The notes under the pieces: model-generated | The model's input: only the letters and a program-made list of their open reading frames with translations | The model's database searches: none | Told to the model about the DNA's origin: nothing | Position numbers and translations under genes: made by a program | DNA from: Chryseobacterium sp. SORGH_AS_0447 | GTDB lineage: Bacteria > Bacteroidota > Bacteroidia > Flavobacteriales > Weeksellaceae | DNA length: 64,000 nucleotides | Assembly (NCBI RefSeq): GCF_030818695.1 | Contig: NZ_JAUTAR010000001.1 | Coordinates: 1,110,501 to 1,174,500 of the forward strand | Reading direction: 5' to 3' | Shown here: one piece after another, positions 1 to 8,193 of the stretch | How positions within the stretch are numbered: the stretch's first letter is position 1 | How the letters are laid out: each line of letters begins with the position of its first letter

Positions 1-50
1 TAGGAGGAAACAACGTACAAGCTTAAGATTTATTCTTACATAAAATAAGA

Positions 51-80
51 TGCCCTGGTGAAAGCCGGGGCATTTTTTAT
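51..80 (+). terminator. Rho-independent terminator of an upstream gene
   Basis: An 8-bp stem (TGCCCTGG paired with CCGGGGCA, one G-U pair) with a 6-nt loop is followed by a T-rich run. It probably ends a gene lying to the left of the window. No coding sequence is supported in positions 1-50. Confidence 0.75.
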
Positions 81-198
81 TAAGGCTTACACTGTTTTTA
101 TTAAAATATCCTTATTAATAAAATCGGAAAATCTATTTAAACTTATTATAAAATAACTCAAATAGATAAAAAAATAGGATACAAACTTTACAATTTTA

Positions 199-206
199 TA
201 TCTTTG
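199..206 (+). promoter_or_regulatory. Bacteroidota -7 promoter box for the Crp/Fnr gene
   Basis: TATCTTTG matches the Bacteroidota -7 consensus TAnnTTTG and lies 23 bp before the ATG. No clear -33 TTG is seen at the usual distance. Confidence 0.5.
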
Positions 207-229
207 CCGTTAGATAGGGTACAAAGGAT

Positions 230-880
230 ATGGTAAATAATCAATTTATTCTCAATAAATTCGGCTTTATGGGTGAAGATTTCTTAAATGAACTTGATCG
301 GCATGCCGTGATGACTCAGGTAAAGGCCAAGACCGAGATTGTAAGGGAAGGGCAGAAGAATAAATTTGTTCCGTTTCTTATCAGCGGATCCATCCGGGTT
401 TTCACTTTAAATGATGGCCGGGAACTTATTTACTATTACATCCGCAGAAATGATAGCTGTATGATGACGTTTTCATCCATTTTCACTGATTATACAAGCC
501 GGGTCTATGCCGTTGCCGAAGAAGATTCCGAGATGATGCTGGTACCGGTTTCGGTTATTCACGAATGGCTGATCCGTTTCCCGGAAATCAATAAAGTGTT
601 TTATCACGAATACGACAAACGCTTTTCCGATGTCATGAGCATGGTAAATGATGCCGTATTCCACAGACTGGATAAAAGGGTTTTAAACTACATCCGGCAG
701 CAGGTTTCAATAACCGGGAACAATCCAATACGGCTCACCCACCGGGAAATTGCAGGAAACTTAGGGACTTCACGTGAAGTCATCAGCCGAGTGATGAAAA
801 AAATGGAAAACGAAGGCGAGCTTGTGCAGACCAAAGAAGGAATAAAAATCCCTGTAAATGAAAATGTTAGACAGGACTAA
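230..880 (+). CDS. Crp/Fnr-family transcriptional regulator
   Basis: This 216-residue protein has the Crp/Fnr layout. A cyclic-nucleotide-binding-like beta-roll occupies about residues 20-115, a dimerisation helix follows, and a C-terminal winged helix-turn-helix lies at about 168-205 with the recognition stretch LGTSREVISRVMKK. There is a single cysteine (Cys77), so an FNR-type iron-sulfur cluster is unlikely. The ligand cannot be told from sequence. The next operon starts 116 bp downstream on the same strand and has a CRP-like palindrome in its promoter region, so this protein is the obvious candidate regulator of it; that link is inference. Confidence 0.93.
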   Translation: MVNNQFILNKFGFMGEDFLNELDRHAVMTQVKAKTEIVREGQKNKFVPFLISGSIRVFTLNDGRELIYYYIRRNDSCMMTFSSIFTDYTSRVYAVAEEDSEMMLVPVSVIHEWLIRFPEINKVFYHEYDKRFSDVMSMVNDAVFHRLDKRVLNYIRQQVSITGNNPIRLTHREIAGNLGTSREVISRVMKKMENEGELVQTKEGIKIPVNENVRQD

Positions 881-931
881 TTGTCTCTTTTAAATAATAT
901 TAACATTCTTATTGATAAAAACAATCTGGTC

Positions 932-947
932 GGTGACTTTTATCACA
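932..947 (+). promoter_or_regulatory. CRP-like palindromic operator
   Basis: GGTGACTTTTATCACA matches the CRP consensus TGTGA-N6-TCACA at nine of ten fixed positions. It lies between the Crp/Fnr gene and the DUF5777 operon. Its centre is roughly 42 bp upstream of the start site expected from the -7 box at 970-977, the classical class II activator position. Binding by the adjacent regulator is inferred. Confidence 0.5.
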
Positions 948-969
948 CGATTTTAACCCTCTAAGTTTC

Positions 970-977
970 TAAGTTTG
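970..977 (+). promoter_or_regulatory. -7 box of the DUF5777-cytochrome-YceI operon
   Basis: TAAGTTTG matches TAnnTTTG and lies 20 bp before the first possible ATG of the operon. No good -33 element is present, which fits a promoter that needs an activator. Confidence 0.5.
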
Positions 978-996
978 TCATACTAATTTTTTAATA

Positions 997-1848
997 ATGT
1001 GTATGACAAAAACTCTCTTATTTTTGTCGATGTTCATCACAGGTTTCGCCTTTGCACAGGACGATCTGCTGAAAGATATTGACACCATCCAAGCCAAAAC
1101 TCCCGACACCGAACAGCCCGCATTCAAGGCACTCCAGATCGTAACCGGACAGTCTACCAAACTGCCTGCAAAGAATGAATGGTATATTGTGGTAGCCCAC
1201 CGTTTCGGAGATGTAAGCAAAGGATTCAAGGACTTTTTCGGATTGGATGATGCCTCTACAAAGCTGGGGGTTATTTATGGGATTACCGACGGTATTTCAG
1301 TAAGCCTTTCCAGGGAAACAAATCTTAAAACTTTTGAAGGCGCCGTAAAATACAAGCTGATAAAGCAAAGCGAGAATTTTCCGGTAGATATTGCAGGATA
1401 CAATGTAATGGCAGTAAATACGGACCTGAGCAAAGACAATTATCCGCACCTCCAGTTTGGCGACAGGCTGTCTTATCTTACCCAAGCCTTGATCTCACGT
1501 AGATTCAGTGATAAATTCTCTTTACAGCTTACACCGTCATACGTTCATAAAAACCTGTATGAGCCTCTGATTGAAGATAAAAACCAGTTTCTGACAGGAT
1601 TGGGCGGCCGCTACAAAATCTCGAAAAGAATTTCAATCAATGCCGAGTATTTTGTGAATTTCGACAATCACAGCTTCTACAAAAATCCGCTTTCCCTGGG
1701 GATGGATATAGAAACCGGAGGACACGTGTTTCAGCTTTTATTCACCAATTCCCAGCTTAATTCCGATATCGGTTATCTTACCAATGCCGCCGGAAAATGG
1801 GAAAAGGGCCAGATTTTCTTCGGGTTTAATCTTTACAGAGTATTTTAA
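997..1848 (+). CDS. DUF5777 family beta-barrel protein
   Basis: This 283-residue exported protein has a signal peptide ending near GFAFAQ and a body rich in alternating aromatic strands, ending in an aromatic residue (YRVF) as outer-membrane barrels do. The text agrees with the DUF5777 family of Bacteroidota (YIVVAHRFGDV, GITDGISVSLSR). The function of the family is unknown. A second ATG at 1003 is an equally good start. It is the first gene of a tightly packed operon; the haem lipoprotein gene begins 2 bp after its stop. Confidence 0.85.
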   Translation: MCMTKTLLFLSMFITGFAFAQDDLLKDIDTIQAKTPDTEQPAFKALQIVTGQSTKLPAKNEWYIVVAHRFGDVSKGFKDFFGLDDASTKLGVIYGITDGISVSLSRETNLKTFEGAVKYKLIKQSENFPVDIAGYNVMAVNTDLSKDNYPHLQFGDRLSYLTQALISRRFSDKFSLQLTPSYVHKNLYEPLIEDKNQFLTGLGGRYKISKRISINAEYFVNFDNHSFYKNPLSLGMDIETGGHVFQLLFTNSQLNSDIGYLTNAAGKWEKGQIFFGFNLYRVF

Positions 1849-1850
1849 GT

Positions 1851-2189
1851 ATGAAAAAGTTAATATCTACCCTTGCCATAGCGGTTTTAATCACAGCGTG
1901 TGAAAGCAGAACCTACGAAGAAATCTCGGATAATACACCCATTACCCAGGTGGTAACCTACAACAAAGATGTAAAAGCCATCATTGATGCCAATTGTGTA
2001 AGCTGCCATTCGCCGGGACCGCAGGCCCTTACCAATTACACCCAGGTGAAAAGCAACATCAACAGTATCATCGACAGGATAAGCCGTGCCAACGGAGATC
2101 CGCTGAAAATGCCGCAGGGCGGAAGTCTTTCTCCTGCACAAATAAACATCATCAACAAATGGAAAGCCGACGGGCTTCTCGAAAATTAA
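1851..2189 (+). CDS. c-type cytochrome-like lipoprotein
   Basis: This 112-residue protein has a lipobox ending at Cys17 (LITAC), so it is probably lipid-anchored. A single covalent haem motif CVSCH lies at residues 49-53, and a likely distal ligand Met87 sits in the LKMPQG segment, giving a complete mono-haem cytochrome c fold. It probably moves electrons in the periplasm or at the membrane. It is sandwiched between DUF5777 and YceI genes in the operon. The redox partner is not known. Confidence 0.85.
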   Translation: MKKLISTLAIAVLITACESRTYEEISDNTPITQVVTYNKDVKAIIDANCVSCHSPGPQALTNYTQVKSNINSIIDRISRANGDPLKMPQGGSLSPAQINIINKWKADGLLEN

Positions 2190-2199
2190 ATCCATTCCT

Positions 2200-2745
2200 A
2201 TGAAAAAGCTCATTTTACTTATAGCCGCCGTGCTTTTTGCTAACGTTACGTTTGCACAGAAATATGTGGCGAAGACAGGAAAAGTAACGTTCGAAGCATC
2301 GGTACCTTTATTTGAAGATGTTTTCGCACAGGATGATTACAATGTAGCGGTAATCAATGCGGATACCGGTGAGTTTGCTTCGGTTTCCAACGTTAAGAAT
2401 TTCCATTTCAAAACAAAATTAATGGAAGAGCATTTCAACGAAAGCTATGCGGAAACGGCAAAATTCCCCAAGACAACCTTCAAAGGAAAAATTGTCAATT
2501 TCGACAAATCCAAACTTTCTTCATCACCACAGAAATATACGGTCCAGGGAACGCTGAATTTTCACGGTGTAGACAAAGCATACAATTCAACGGCATCTAT
2601 TTATGCCAAAGACGGAAAGATTTACATGTCCGGAGGATTTGTAGTACGGCCGGCAGATCATAAGGTGACCATCCCGAAAATGGTGACTAAAAAAATTGCC
2701 GAAAGCGTAAATGTTCAGTATAACTATATCCTTTCAAAACAATGA
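2200..2745 (+). CDS. YceI family protein (first copy)
   Basis: This 181-residue protein has a signal peptide ending in FAQ and the YceI lipocalin-like fold text (KTGKVTFEAS, AKFPKTTFKGKI, GTLNFHGVDKAY). YceI proteins bind polyisoprenoid lipids in a periplasmic barrel. Position beside a cytochrome suggests an isoprenoid or quinone link, which is inference. It diverges clearly from the second YceI gene at 56.9 kb. Its stop overlaps the ankyrin gene start by 4 bp (ATGA), so the two are translationally coupled. Confidence 0.9.
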   Translation: MKKLILLIAAVLFANVTFAQKYVAKTGKVTFEASVPLFEDVFAQDDYNVAVINADTGEFASVSNVKNFHFKTKLMEEHFNESYAETAKFPKTTFKGKIVNFDKSKLSSSPQKYTVQGTLNFHGVDKAYNSTASIYAKDGKIYMSGGFVVRPADHKVTIPKMVTKKIAESVNVQYNYILSKQ

Positions 2746-3269
2746 AAAAGATCATTTTACTCTTAGGCATATTTCTGAACATCGCCCTGTTATCCGCTCA
2801 GGAAAAAGCAAAATCGATCTATGATATTGCAAGAAGCGGGACGGTAGCAGAAGTAAAAGAACTGATGAAACAAAACCCTGACATCATCAACCAGACCAAT
2901 GAGGGCGGATTTTCACCGCTTATCCTTGCCTGTTACAGAGGAAATGTTGAGGTTGCTAAATTTTTGATGGACCATGTAAAGGATATCAATTACAAAAGCC
3001 AGGAGGGCACAGCCTTATCCGGGCTTTCTGTGAAATACAACAGAGAGCTGGCAGAATATCTCCTCAGCAAAAACGCAAACCCCAATATCGCAGATGCTTC
3101 CGGATCCACTCCTTTATTCTGGGCAGTGAAATTCGGCAATAAAGAAATGACGGAACTGCTGCTGAAACACAAAGCCGATAAAACCCTCAAGGACGCTCAG
3201 GGAATGACGCCTTTTGAATACGCATTACAAACAAACAATAAAGAAATTATTAATCTGCTTAAAAATTAA
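2742..3269 (+). CDS. Exported ankyrin-repeat protein
   Basis: This 175-residue protein has a signal peptide (ending LLSAQ) followed by about four ankyrin repeats between residues 30 and 170, recognised by segments such as GFSPLILACYRGNVEVAKFL, GSTPLFWAVKFGNKEMTELL and GMTPFEYALQTNNKEIINLL. Such repeats form a binding scaffold. It overlaps the YceI gene by 4 bp and is followed after 3 bp by the T9SS protein gene. The partner is unknown, most likely another product of this operon. Confidence 0.85.
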   Translation: MKKIILLLGIFLNIALLSAQEKAKSIYDIARSGTVAEVKELMKQNPDIINQTNEGGFSPLILACYRGNVEVAKFLMDHVKDINYKSQEGTALSGLSVKYNRELAEYLLSKNANPNIADASGSTPLFWAVKFGNKEMTELLLKHKADKTLKDAQGMTPFEYALQTNNKEIINLLKN

Positions 3270-3272
3270 CGA

Positions 3273-4019
3273 ATGAAAAAACTTTTACTTACTTTATCAT
3301 TGGCTGCTGCTTCCTCATTCAGCGCGCAGTATTCCTCAGGGGTTGTAAATCTACCCACTGCTGGAATGACGGTGAAATTGGACACCAATGCCACAACGGT
3401 TACCATTACCTTAACCGGTGACAGCAATTCAATGCTGGGTATCGGTTTCGGAAGTTCCGGAATGGCGTCGGGATCAGACGGATTTATTTATAATTCCTCT
3501 GCAAACAGGGATTATACATTTGCCGGATATACCACTCCTTCGGCTGATGCATCCCAGGACTGGACTCAGACTTCAAATACCGTTTCGGGAAGTACCAGAA
3601 CGGTTGTGGCAACACGTTCACTTAACGGAGGGTCCGGAGATTTCCCGATTCCGAATTCACCGGGAAATATCAATATTTTCTATGCCAGAACTGGCGGTGG
3701 GCAGGCTATCGCCTATCACAGTGGAGGCTTGAGAGGTTACGCAACGCTTACTATGGGAGCTGTCCTGGCAACAGGCGAAGTTACTGCTGAAAGCAAAAAA
3801 GTGGTGCTTTATCCAAATCCTGCCAAAGAAACATTTACCTTTAAAAATGTGGATAAAATTAAAAGTGTAGCTATTTATGAGTCTACAGGAAGGAAAGTGA
3901 GGTCCGTAAAAACAGATGGAAAAGAGGTAAATATCTCCGAATTGAAATCAGGAAATTATTACCTGGAAATTACCTTAAAAGACGGCTCGACCGTTTTTGA
4001 ACAATTGATTAAAGAATAA
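3273..4019 (+). CDS. DOMON-like T9SS type A sorting domain protein
   Basis: This 248-residue protein has an N-terminal signal peptide (ending SFSAQ). A beta-sandwich of about residues 25-160 resembles DOMON-type haem or sugar-binding domains (GDSNSMLGIGFG, GSDGFIYN, RSLNGGSGDF). A C-terminal T9SS sorting domain of about 75 residues starts near VVLYPNPA and ends in FEQLIKE. It should be exported across the outer membrane and possibly anchored at the surface. The DOMON assignment is tentative; the sorting domain is clear. It is the last gene of the operon, followed directly by a terminator. Confidence 0.82.
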   Translation: MKKLLLTLSLAAASSFSAQYSSGVVNLPTAGMTVKLDTNATTVTITLTGDSNSMLGIGFGSSGMASGSDGFIYNSSANRDYTFAGYTTPSADASQDWTQTSNTVSGSTRTVVATRSLNGGSGDFPIPNSPGNINIFYARTGGGQAIAYHSGGLRGYATLTMGAVLATGEVTAESKKVVLYPNPAKETFTFKNVDKIKSVAIYESTGRKVRSVKTDGKEVNISELKSGNYYLEITLKDGSTVFEQLIKE

Positions 4020-4026
4020 AACGAAG

Positions 4027-4048
4027 GCCACTGCAAAGTGGCTTTTTT
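4027..4048 (+). terminator. Terminator of the DUF5777 operon
   Basis: A perfect 6-bp stem (GCCACT/AGTGGC) with a GCAA tetraloop is followed by six T residues, 8 bp after the last stop codon. Confidence 0.9.
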
Positions 4049-4248
4049 ATTTACAGCTGGTAAGAAAAAGCATCAGTATTAAAATTTTGAACTGAGCAGA
4101 AAGCTTAATTAATTGGAATTGGATATAATGAATATTGTTCTGCCACAACCATTCCTGCGAAAGATATCTTCTGACTATAATAGCAGCCAGTTTCCCAGCT
4201 TTAATGTTTTTTTAACCTGCTAAACTTTCCTGTCAGAAATACGAAAAG

Positions 4249-4256
4249 TAACTTTG
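4249..4256 (+). promoter_or_regulatory. -7 box for the phosphodiesterase gene
   Basis: TAACTTTG matches TAnnTTTG and lies 15 bp before the ATG. Confidence 0.5.
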
Positions 4257-4271
4257 CAGAAAATTTAAACA

Positions 4272-5555
4272 ATGAAGCGAGGATTATCATTTATGATGCT
4301 GATTTTTTCACTGGCAGCTTTTGCACAGAAAGCGGATGTCGACACGGCTCAGGTTATTGTTTCGAATCGTTTTAATAGTGTTGAAGTACAAAATAAGCCA
4401 TATGTCATCATGATTTCTACCGACGGTTTCCGGTATGACTATGCTAAAAAATATCATGCTGAAAACCTTTTGAAATATTCCGGAGAAGGGGTTCAGGCAA
4501 AAGCGATGCTTCCCAGCTATCCGAGCATTACCTTTCCGAATCACTGGAGTCTTATTACGGGATTGTATCCGTCTCATCATGGATTGATCGACAATTTTTT
4601 TTACGATTATAAAAGGAAGGATGGATATGCGATGAGCAGCCGAAAGAATGCAGAAGATGGCAGCTGGTACGGCGGAACTCCGCTTTGGGCATTGGCTGAA
4701 AAGCAGGGAATGGTCTCCGCTTCGATGATGTGGGTGGGATCTGCAAGTGATGCCGGAGGGAAAAGACCTTCTTATTACTATCCTTATCAGGAAAAATTTT
4801 CACCTTCGGAAAAAGTGGATAAAGTCATCAACTGGCTGAAACTGCCTGCGGAAAAAAGGCCGCATTTTATTTCCCTGTATTTTCCGGAAGTGGACGCTGC
4901 CGGCCATCATTTTGGTCCGGAAGCTAAAGAAACAGAAGATGCTGTACATTTAGTTGATAAAGCCATTGGAGATCTGGTACAGAAAGTAAATAATCTCGGA
5001 CTGAAAAATGTAAATTTTGTCTTCGTATCAGATCACGGGATGATCAAAGTAGATGGAGGGAACCCTTTGGAAATTCCGGCGATGCTGCTGAATAAAGAAA
5101 AGTTCGACTATTACAATTCCCAGACCCTGTTGAGGGTTTACGTCAAAAATCCTGACGATGTCAAAAGTGCCTATAAAGAATTAAAAGCGGAGAAGACAAT
5201 GGATTATGAAGTGTATCTGGATAAAAGACTTCCGAAATACCTCCATTTTGCAACGAGAGATGACCGGTACAACCGGATCGGACAAATTCTGCTAATCCCG
5301 AAAGCTCCGAAAATATTTCTGGAAAAAGGTAAGAAAACTTCAGTCGGGAAACACGGGTACAACCCCCGAATCGTTCCTGAAATGAAAGCTACCTTCTTCG
5401 CCTGGGGCCCGGAACTTAAAAATAATCTGATCATTGACGAATTTCAGAATGTCAACATCTATCCGTTGGTTGCTGAGGTATTAGGACTGAAAATCGATCA
5501 CCCTATCGATGGAAAGCTAAAGGTGTTGAAAAAAATATTAAAAGAAAACAGATAG
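4272..5555 (+). CDS. Ectonucleotide pyrophosphatase/phosphodiesterase family protein
   Basis: This 427-residue exported protein belongs to the alkaline-phosphatase superfamily, NPP branch. After the signal peptide (ending AAFAQ) come the first metal Asp in STDGFRYDY (near residue 55), the nucleophile Thr in YPSITFPNH (near 97), the metal ligands in DAAGHHFG (near 210) and SDHGM (near 254), and a late His in GKHGYNP (near 360). Family members hydrolyse phosphodiester or pyrophosphate bonds of nucleotides or lipids in the periplasm. The exact substrate cannot be assigned. It is a single gene with its own promoter and terminator. Confidence 0.92.
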   Translation: MKRGLSFMMLIFSLAAFAQKADVDTAQVIVSNRFNSVEVQNKPYVIMISTDGFRYDYAKKYHAENLLKYSGEGVQAKAMLPSYPSITFPNHWSLITGLYPSHHGLIDNFFYDYKRKDGYAMSSRKNAEDGSWYGGTPLWALAEKQGMVSASMMWVGSASDAGGKRPSYYYPYQEKFSPSEKVDKVINWLKLPAEKRPHFISLYFPEVDAAGHHFGPEAKETEDAVHLVDKAIGDLVQKVNNLGLKNVNFVFVSDHGMIKVDGGNPLEIPAMLLNKEKFDYYNSQTLLRVYVKNPDDVKSAYKELKAEKTMDYEVYLDKRLPKYLHFATRDDRYNRIGQILLIPKAPKIFLEKGKKTSVGKHGYNPRIVPEMKATFFAWGPELKNNLIIDEFQNVNIYPLVAEVLGLKIDHPIDGKLKVLKKILKENR

Positions 5556-5588
5556 ACAACTCCGGCGGGCACAGACCACCGGAGTTGT
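5556..5588. terminator. Bidirectional terminator between convergent genes
   Basis: A perfect 10-bp inverted repeat (ACAACTCCGG/CCGGAGTTGT) with a 13-nt loop lies between the stop of the phosphodiesterase gene and the stop of the convergent NmrA gene. It is followed by a short T run on the plus strand. Confidence 0.8.
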
Positions 5589-5602
5589 TTAATATCGATC
5601 CA

Positions 5603-6463
5603 TTACCCATGGAATACTTCTTTGAATTCTTTTGAGAAACCTTCTAAAGTAGTTTCTCCTTTCACTACAGCACCATTTTCTATAAAATCCTTTTGTACAA
5701 TTCCGGTTCGGAGCCCTCGTCCCATTTCAACATATAATTCCGCCATCTCCAGAGGAAGCCCGGCCTGCAGCATTCCGTTCAGCGCCTCTTCATCTTTAAA
5801 TTCTACCCATGGGAGTTCCGGTTTTTCAACTGCGTTCCCAAGAACTTTTGCAAAATCGGATGCAGGTCGTACATCACTTACGATATATTTTATCGTATGG
5901 ACTTTGGTATCTTCCAACAGTTCTTCCGCAGCAGCCTTGGCAATATCTTTCGGATGAGCCAAGGGAATGTTTATATTTCCGGGATAATTTGCTCCGATAA
6001 TTCCGGCATTTTTGATCAGTGGAATGTCATTGAAGAAATTCAGATAAAAATATCCTGCTCTTAAAAATACGACAGAAGTATTTACCAATTCGCTGTAAAA
6101 TTTTTCGATATGATGAAGACCTTTTATAGGACCGTTTTCTACAGGAGAATCTGCACCGATACTGCTTAGCATGACAATCTTTTTGATCCCGGTCTGCCGG
6201 GCGGCCTCGGTATAATTTTTCCCTGCATTAACGGTGTTGGTAACAATATTTTCAAGACCCATATTAGGTGGAGTCATTAAGAAAGCCGCATCATTCCCTC
6301 TAAAAGTTTCGATCAAAAAATCAGGATCGGTAATGGATCCGATGGCTGCACGTGCCCCGAGATTTTCAATTTCGCCTCTTCTGGATTCGTTACTGCTGAT
6401 GATGGTAAGTTCATGTCCTTTTGAAATAAGTTCTTCCGCTAAAGGTTTGGCTACATTTCCCAA
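5603..6463 (-). CDS. NmrA-like NAD(P)H-binding oxidoreductase, start region frameshifted
   Basis: This is an atypical short-chain dehydrogenase of the NmrA/NAD(P)H-binding group (segments AAFLMTPPNM, KKIVMLSSIGADSP, LRAGYFYLNFF). The open frame has no ATG near its beginning; the first usable codon is TTG at 6463, inside the dinucleotide-binding motif. Upstream, the same frame reads KILITGSLGNVAKP, the expected Rossmann start. A correctly placed ATG at 6488 is one base out of frame because of an extra G after the ATG; removing it gives MKILITGSLGNVAKP. The gene is thus either frameshifted at its start or affected by a sequencing error. It is divergent from an HxlR regulator that probably controls it. 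Confidence 0.8.
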   Translation of the reverse strand: MGNVAKPLAEELISKGHELTIISSNESRRGEIENLGARAAIGSITDPDFLIETFRGNDAAFLMTPPNMGLENIVTNTVNAGKNYTEAARQTGIKKIVMLSSIGADSPVENGPIKGLHHIEKFYSELVNTSVVFLRAGYFYLNFFNDIPLIKNAGIIGANYPGNINIPLAHPKDIAKAAAEELLEDTKVHTIKYIVSDVRPASDFAKVLGNAVEKPELPWVEFKDEEALNGMLQAGLPLEMAELYVEMGRGLRTGIVQKDFIENGAVVKGETTLEGFSKEFKEVFHG

Positions 6464-6533
6464 TGAACCGGTGATTAAAATTTTCCATAATAATTTTTAT
6501 TTTTTGTTAATAATATTTTTTTATTCCCCGATA

Positions 6534-6582
6534 CAAAGGTATATTTGTACTTACTTTTATACAAGTACTTACCCTAAAGTAT
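6534..6582. promoter_or_regulatory. Divergent promoter and tandem HxlR-type operator
   Basis: On the plus strand TATATTTG (6540-6547) and on the minus strand TACCTTTG (complement of 6534-6541) both match TAnnTTTG. A minus-strand -33 TTG lies at 6562-6564, 20 bp away. Across them lies GTACTT-N10-AAGTAC (6547-6568), and GTACTTAC is repeated at 6565-6572, followed by AAGTA at 6578-6582. Such TACTT/AAGTA half-sites are typical of YodB/HxlR regulators. Binding here would cover the minus-strand -33 element. Confidence 0.65.
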
Positions 6583-6587
6583 GTATC

Positions 6588-6962
6588 ATGACAGCTATTA
6601 AAGAATCATCAACCATTCAGCAAAATAAAAAATATGCGCTGGATTCCTGCCCCGTAACCTATGTGATGGAAAAGATCGGCGGATTTTGGAAACCGATAAT
6701 TGTTTATCATCTCTCGAACGGAGCGAAAAGATACAGCGAACTAAAAAGGGCCATTCCTGCGGTAACGGAGAAAATGCTTATTCAGCACCTGAAACAGCTT
6801 GAAAATGACGGATTGGTTATAAGGGTCGCAAAACCTATTGTTCCGCCCCATGTAACGTATGAATTGAGCGAAGCGGGAAAAGGGTTAATTCCGATTATCA
6901 GTTCCATGGCCGATTGGGCTTTTAAAGACATGGATGGAAAATACGGTTCCTCAAAGAAATAA
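6588..6962 (+). CDS. HxlR-family transcriptional regulator
   Basis: This 124-residue winged-helix protein matches the HxlR family: Cys near residue 18 in DSCPVTYVMEKIGGFWK, then LSNGAKRYSELKRAIPAV, KMLIQHLKQLENDGL and VTYELSEAGKGLIPI. The conserved N-terminal cysteine often acts as the redox or electrophile sensor in this family. The ATG at 6588 was chosen because the domain begins shortly after it and longer in-frame extension has no family support. It is divergent from the NmrA-like reductase with shared operator half-sites, suggesting repression of that gene until a reactive compound appears. Confidence 0.9.
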   Translation: MTAIKESSTIQQNKKYALDSCPVTYVMEKIGGFWKPIIVYHLSNGAKRYSELKRAIPAVTEKMLIQHLKQLENDGLVIRVAKPIVPPHVTYELSEAGKGLIPIISSMADWAFKDMDGKYGSSKK

Positions 6963-7089
6963 TAATGGATTGTGGCTTTGGAATGAACAGCCAAAAGAGG
7001 AATGGTCTCCAATTAACATGACGCGGAGAAAAGATCAGATTAATGCATTAAAAAGAAGATCTTTTTTTTACCTCTTTGATCTTAAAACA

Positions 7090-7117
7090 AAAAGCTCCCC
7101 GGAACCGAAGAGCTTTT
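7090..7117. terminator. Bidirectional terminator between HxlR and ADH genes
   Basis: The 8-bp inverted repeat AAAAGCTC/GAGCTTTT with a 12-nt loop lies between the convergent genes and is flanked by A-rich and T-rich runs. Confidence 0.65.
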
Positions 7118-7137
7118 GTTTAAAAAATAGACGAAGG

Positions 7138-8193
7138 TTATAAAGATTTCATATCGATCACGAATCGGTATTTCACGTCGCTTTTCAGCATTCTTTCATA
7201 CGCTTCGTTGATTTCGTTCATTTTGATAAGTTCAATATCTGAAACAATATTGTGCTCGCCGCAGAAATCCAGCATTTCCTGTGTTTCGGCAATTCCTCCG
7301 ATCAGGGAACCGGCTACTGAACGTCTCTGGAAGATCATCGGTACCGTGCTTGGCTTGGTTTCTTCAAACTGTCCTACGAATCCTACCAGTACTAGTGTTC
7401 CGTTTAACGCGACCGTTTGCAGATAAGGATTAATATCGTGCTCATAAGGAACCGTATCGATAATTAAATCGAATTTTCCCTGCACGGAATCCATGTGTTC
7501 TTTTTCTGTTGAAATTACGACGTGGTCCGCACCCAGTTTTTTAGCATCTTCGGTTTTACCCGGCGTTCTTGAGAATAGAGTAACTTCAGCACCGAGGCCT
7601 TTTGCCAGTTTGATTGCCATATGTCCCAAACCTCCCAGACCGACAACGGCTACTTTGGAGTCCGGTCCTACATTCCAATGTCTTAGCGGCGACCATGTAG
7701 TGATTCCGGCGCATAAAAGAGGTGCGACGGCTGCTAAATCCAGGTTTTCAGGAACGCTTAAAACAAAATCTTCATCCACTACGACTTTTTGGGAATATCC
7801 TCCGAAAGTATGGCCGCCCAGATGCTTGTCTTTTCCGTTATATGTTCCGGTAAATCCGTTCTGGCAATATTGTTCAAGATCATGCTTGCAGCTTTCACAT
7901 TCACCGCACGAATCCACCATACAGCCAACAGCTGCCAGGTCGCCTACTTTAAATTTGGAAACTTCGCTTCCGATATTGGTAATTCTTCCTACGATCTCGT
8001 GTCCGGGAACCACAGGATACATCGATCCGCCCCAATCGTTTCTGGCCGTATGAAGGTCGGAGTGGCATACACCGCAATACAGAATATCAATTTCGATGTC
8101 TTTTGCGGTAACTTCTCTTCTTTCGATGTTTAATTCCTGGAGATCGGCAGTTTTGGATTCTGCTCCGTAAGCTTTTACTGTGAATGTGCTCAT
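7138..8193 (-). CDS. Zinc-dependent NAD(P) alcohol dehydrogenase
   Basis: This 351-residue medium-chain dehydrogenase is of the cinnamyl-alcohol/YahK type. The catalytic zinc ligands are in CGVCHSDLH (near residue 37) and PGHEIVG (near 63). A structural zinc site uses the cysteines of DSCGECESCKHDLEQYC (near 93-110). The NAD(P)-binding glycine motif is VVGLGGLGHMA (near 184). It probably reduces aldehydes in the cytoplasm. It is divergent from an AraC-type regulator across a 220-bp intergenic region, and that regulator is the likely controller. Confidence 0.95.
   Translation of the reverse strand: MSTFTVKAYGAESKTADLQELNIERREVTAKDIEIDILYCGVCHSDLHTARNDWGGSMYPVVPGHEIVGRITNIGSEVSKFKVGDLAAVGCMVDSCGECESCKHDLEQYCQNGFTGTYNGKDKHLGGHTFGGYSQKVVVDEDFVLSVPENLDLAAVAPLLCAGITTWSPLRHWNVGPDSKVAVVGLGGLGHMAIKLAKGLGAEVTLFSRTPGKTEDAKKLGADHVVISTEKEHMDSVQGKFDLIIDTVPYEHDINPYLQTVALNGTLVLVGFVGQFEETKPSTVPMIFQRRSVAGSLIGGIAETQEMLDFCGEHNIVSDIELIKMNEINEAYERMLKSDVKYRFVIDMKSL

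Noticed and set aside
912..925. FNR-like site TTGAT-N4 before the DUF5777 operon
   Set aside because: The right half (ACAAT) does not match ATCAA; the CRP-like palindrome at 932-947 is far better.
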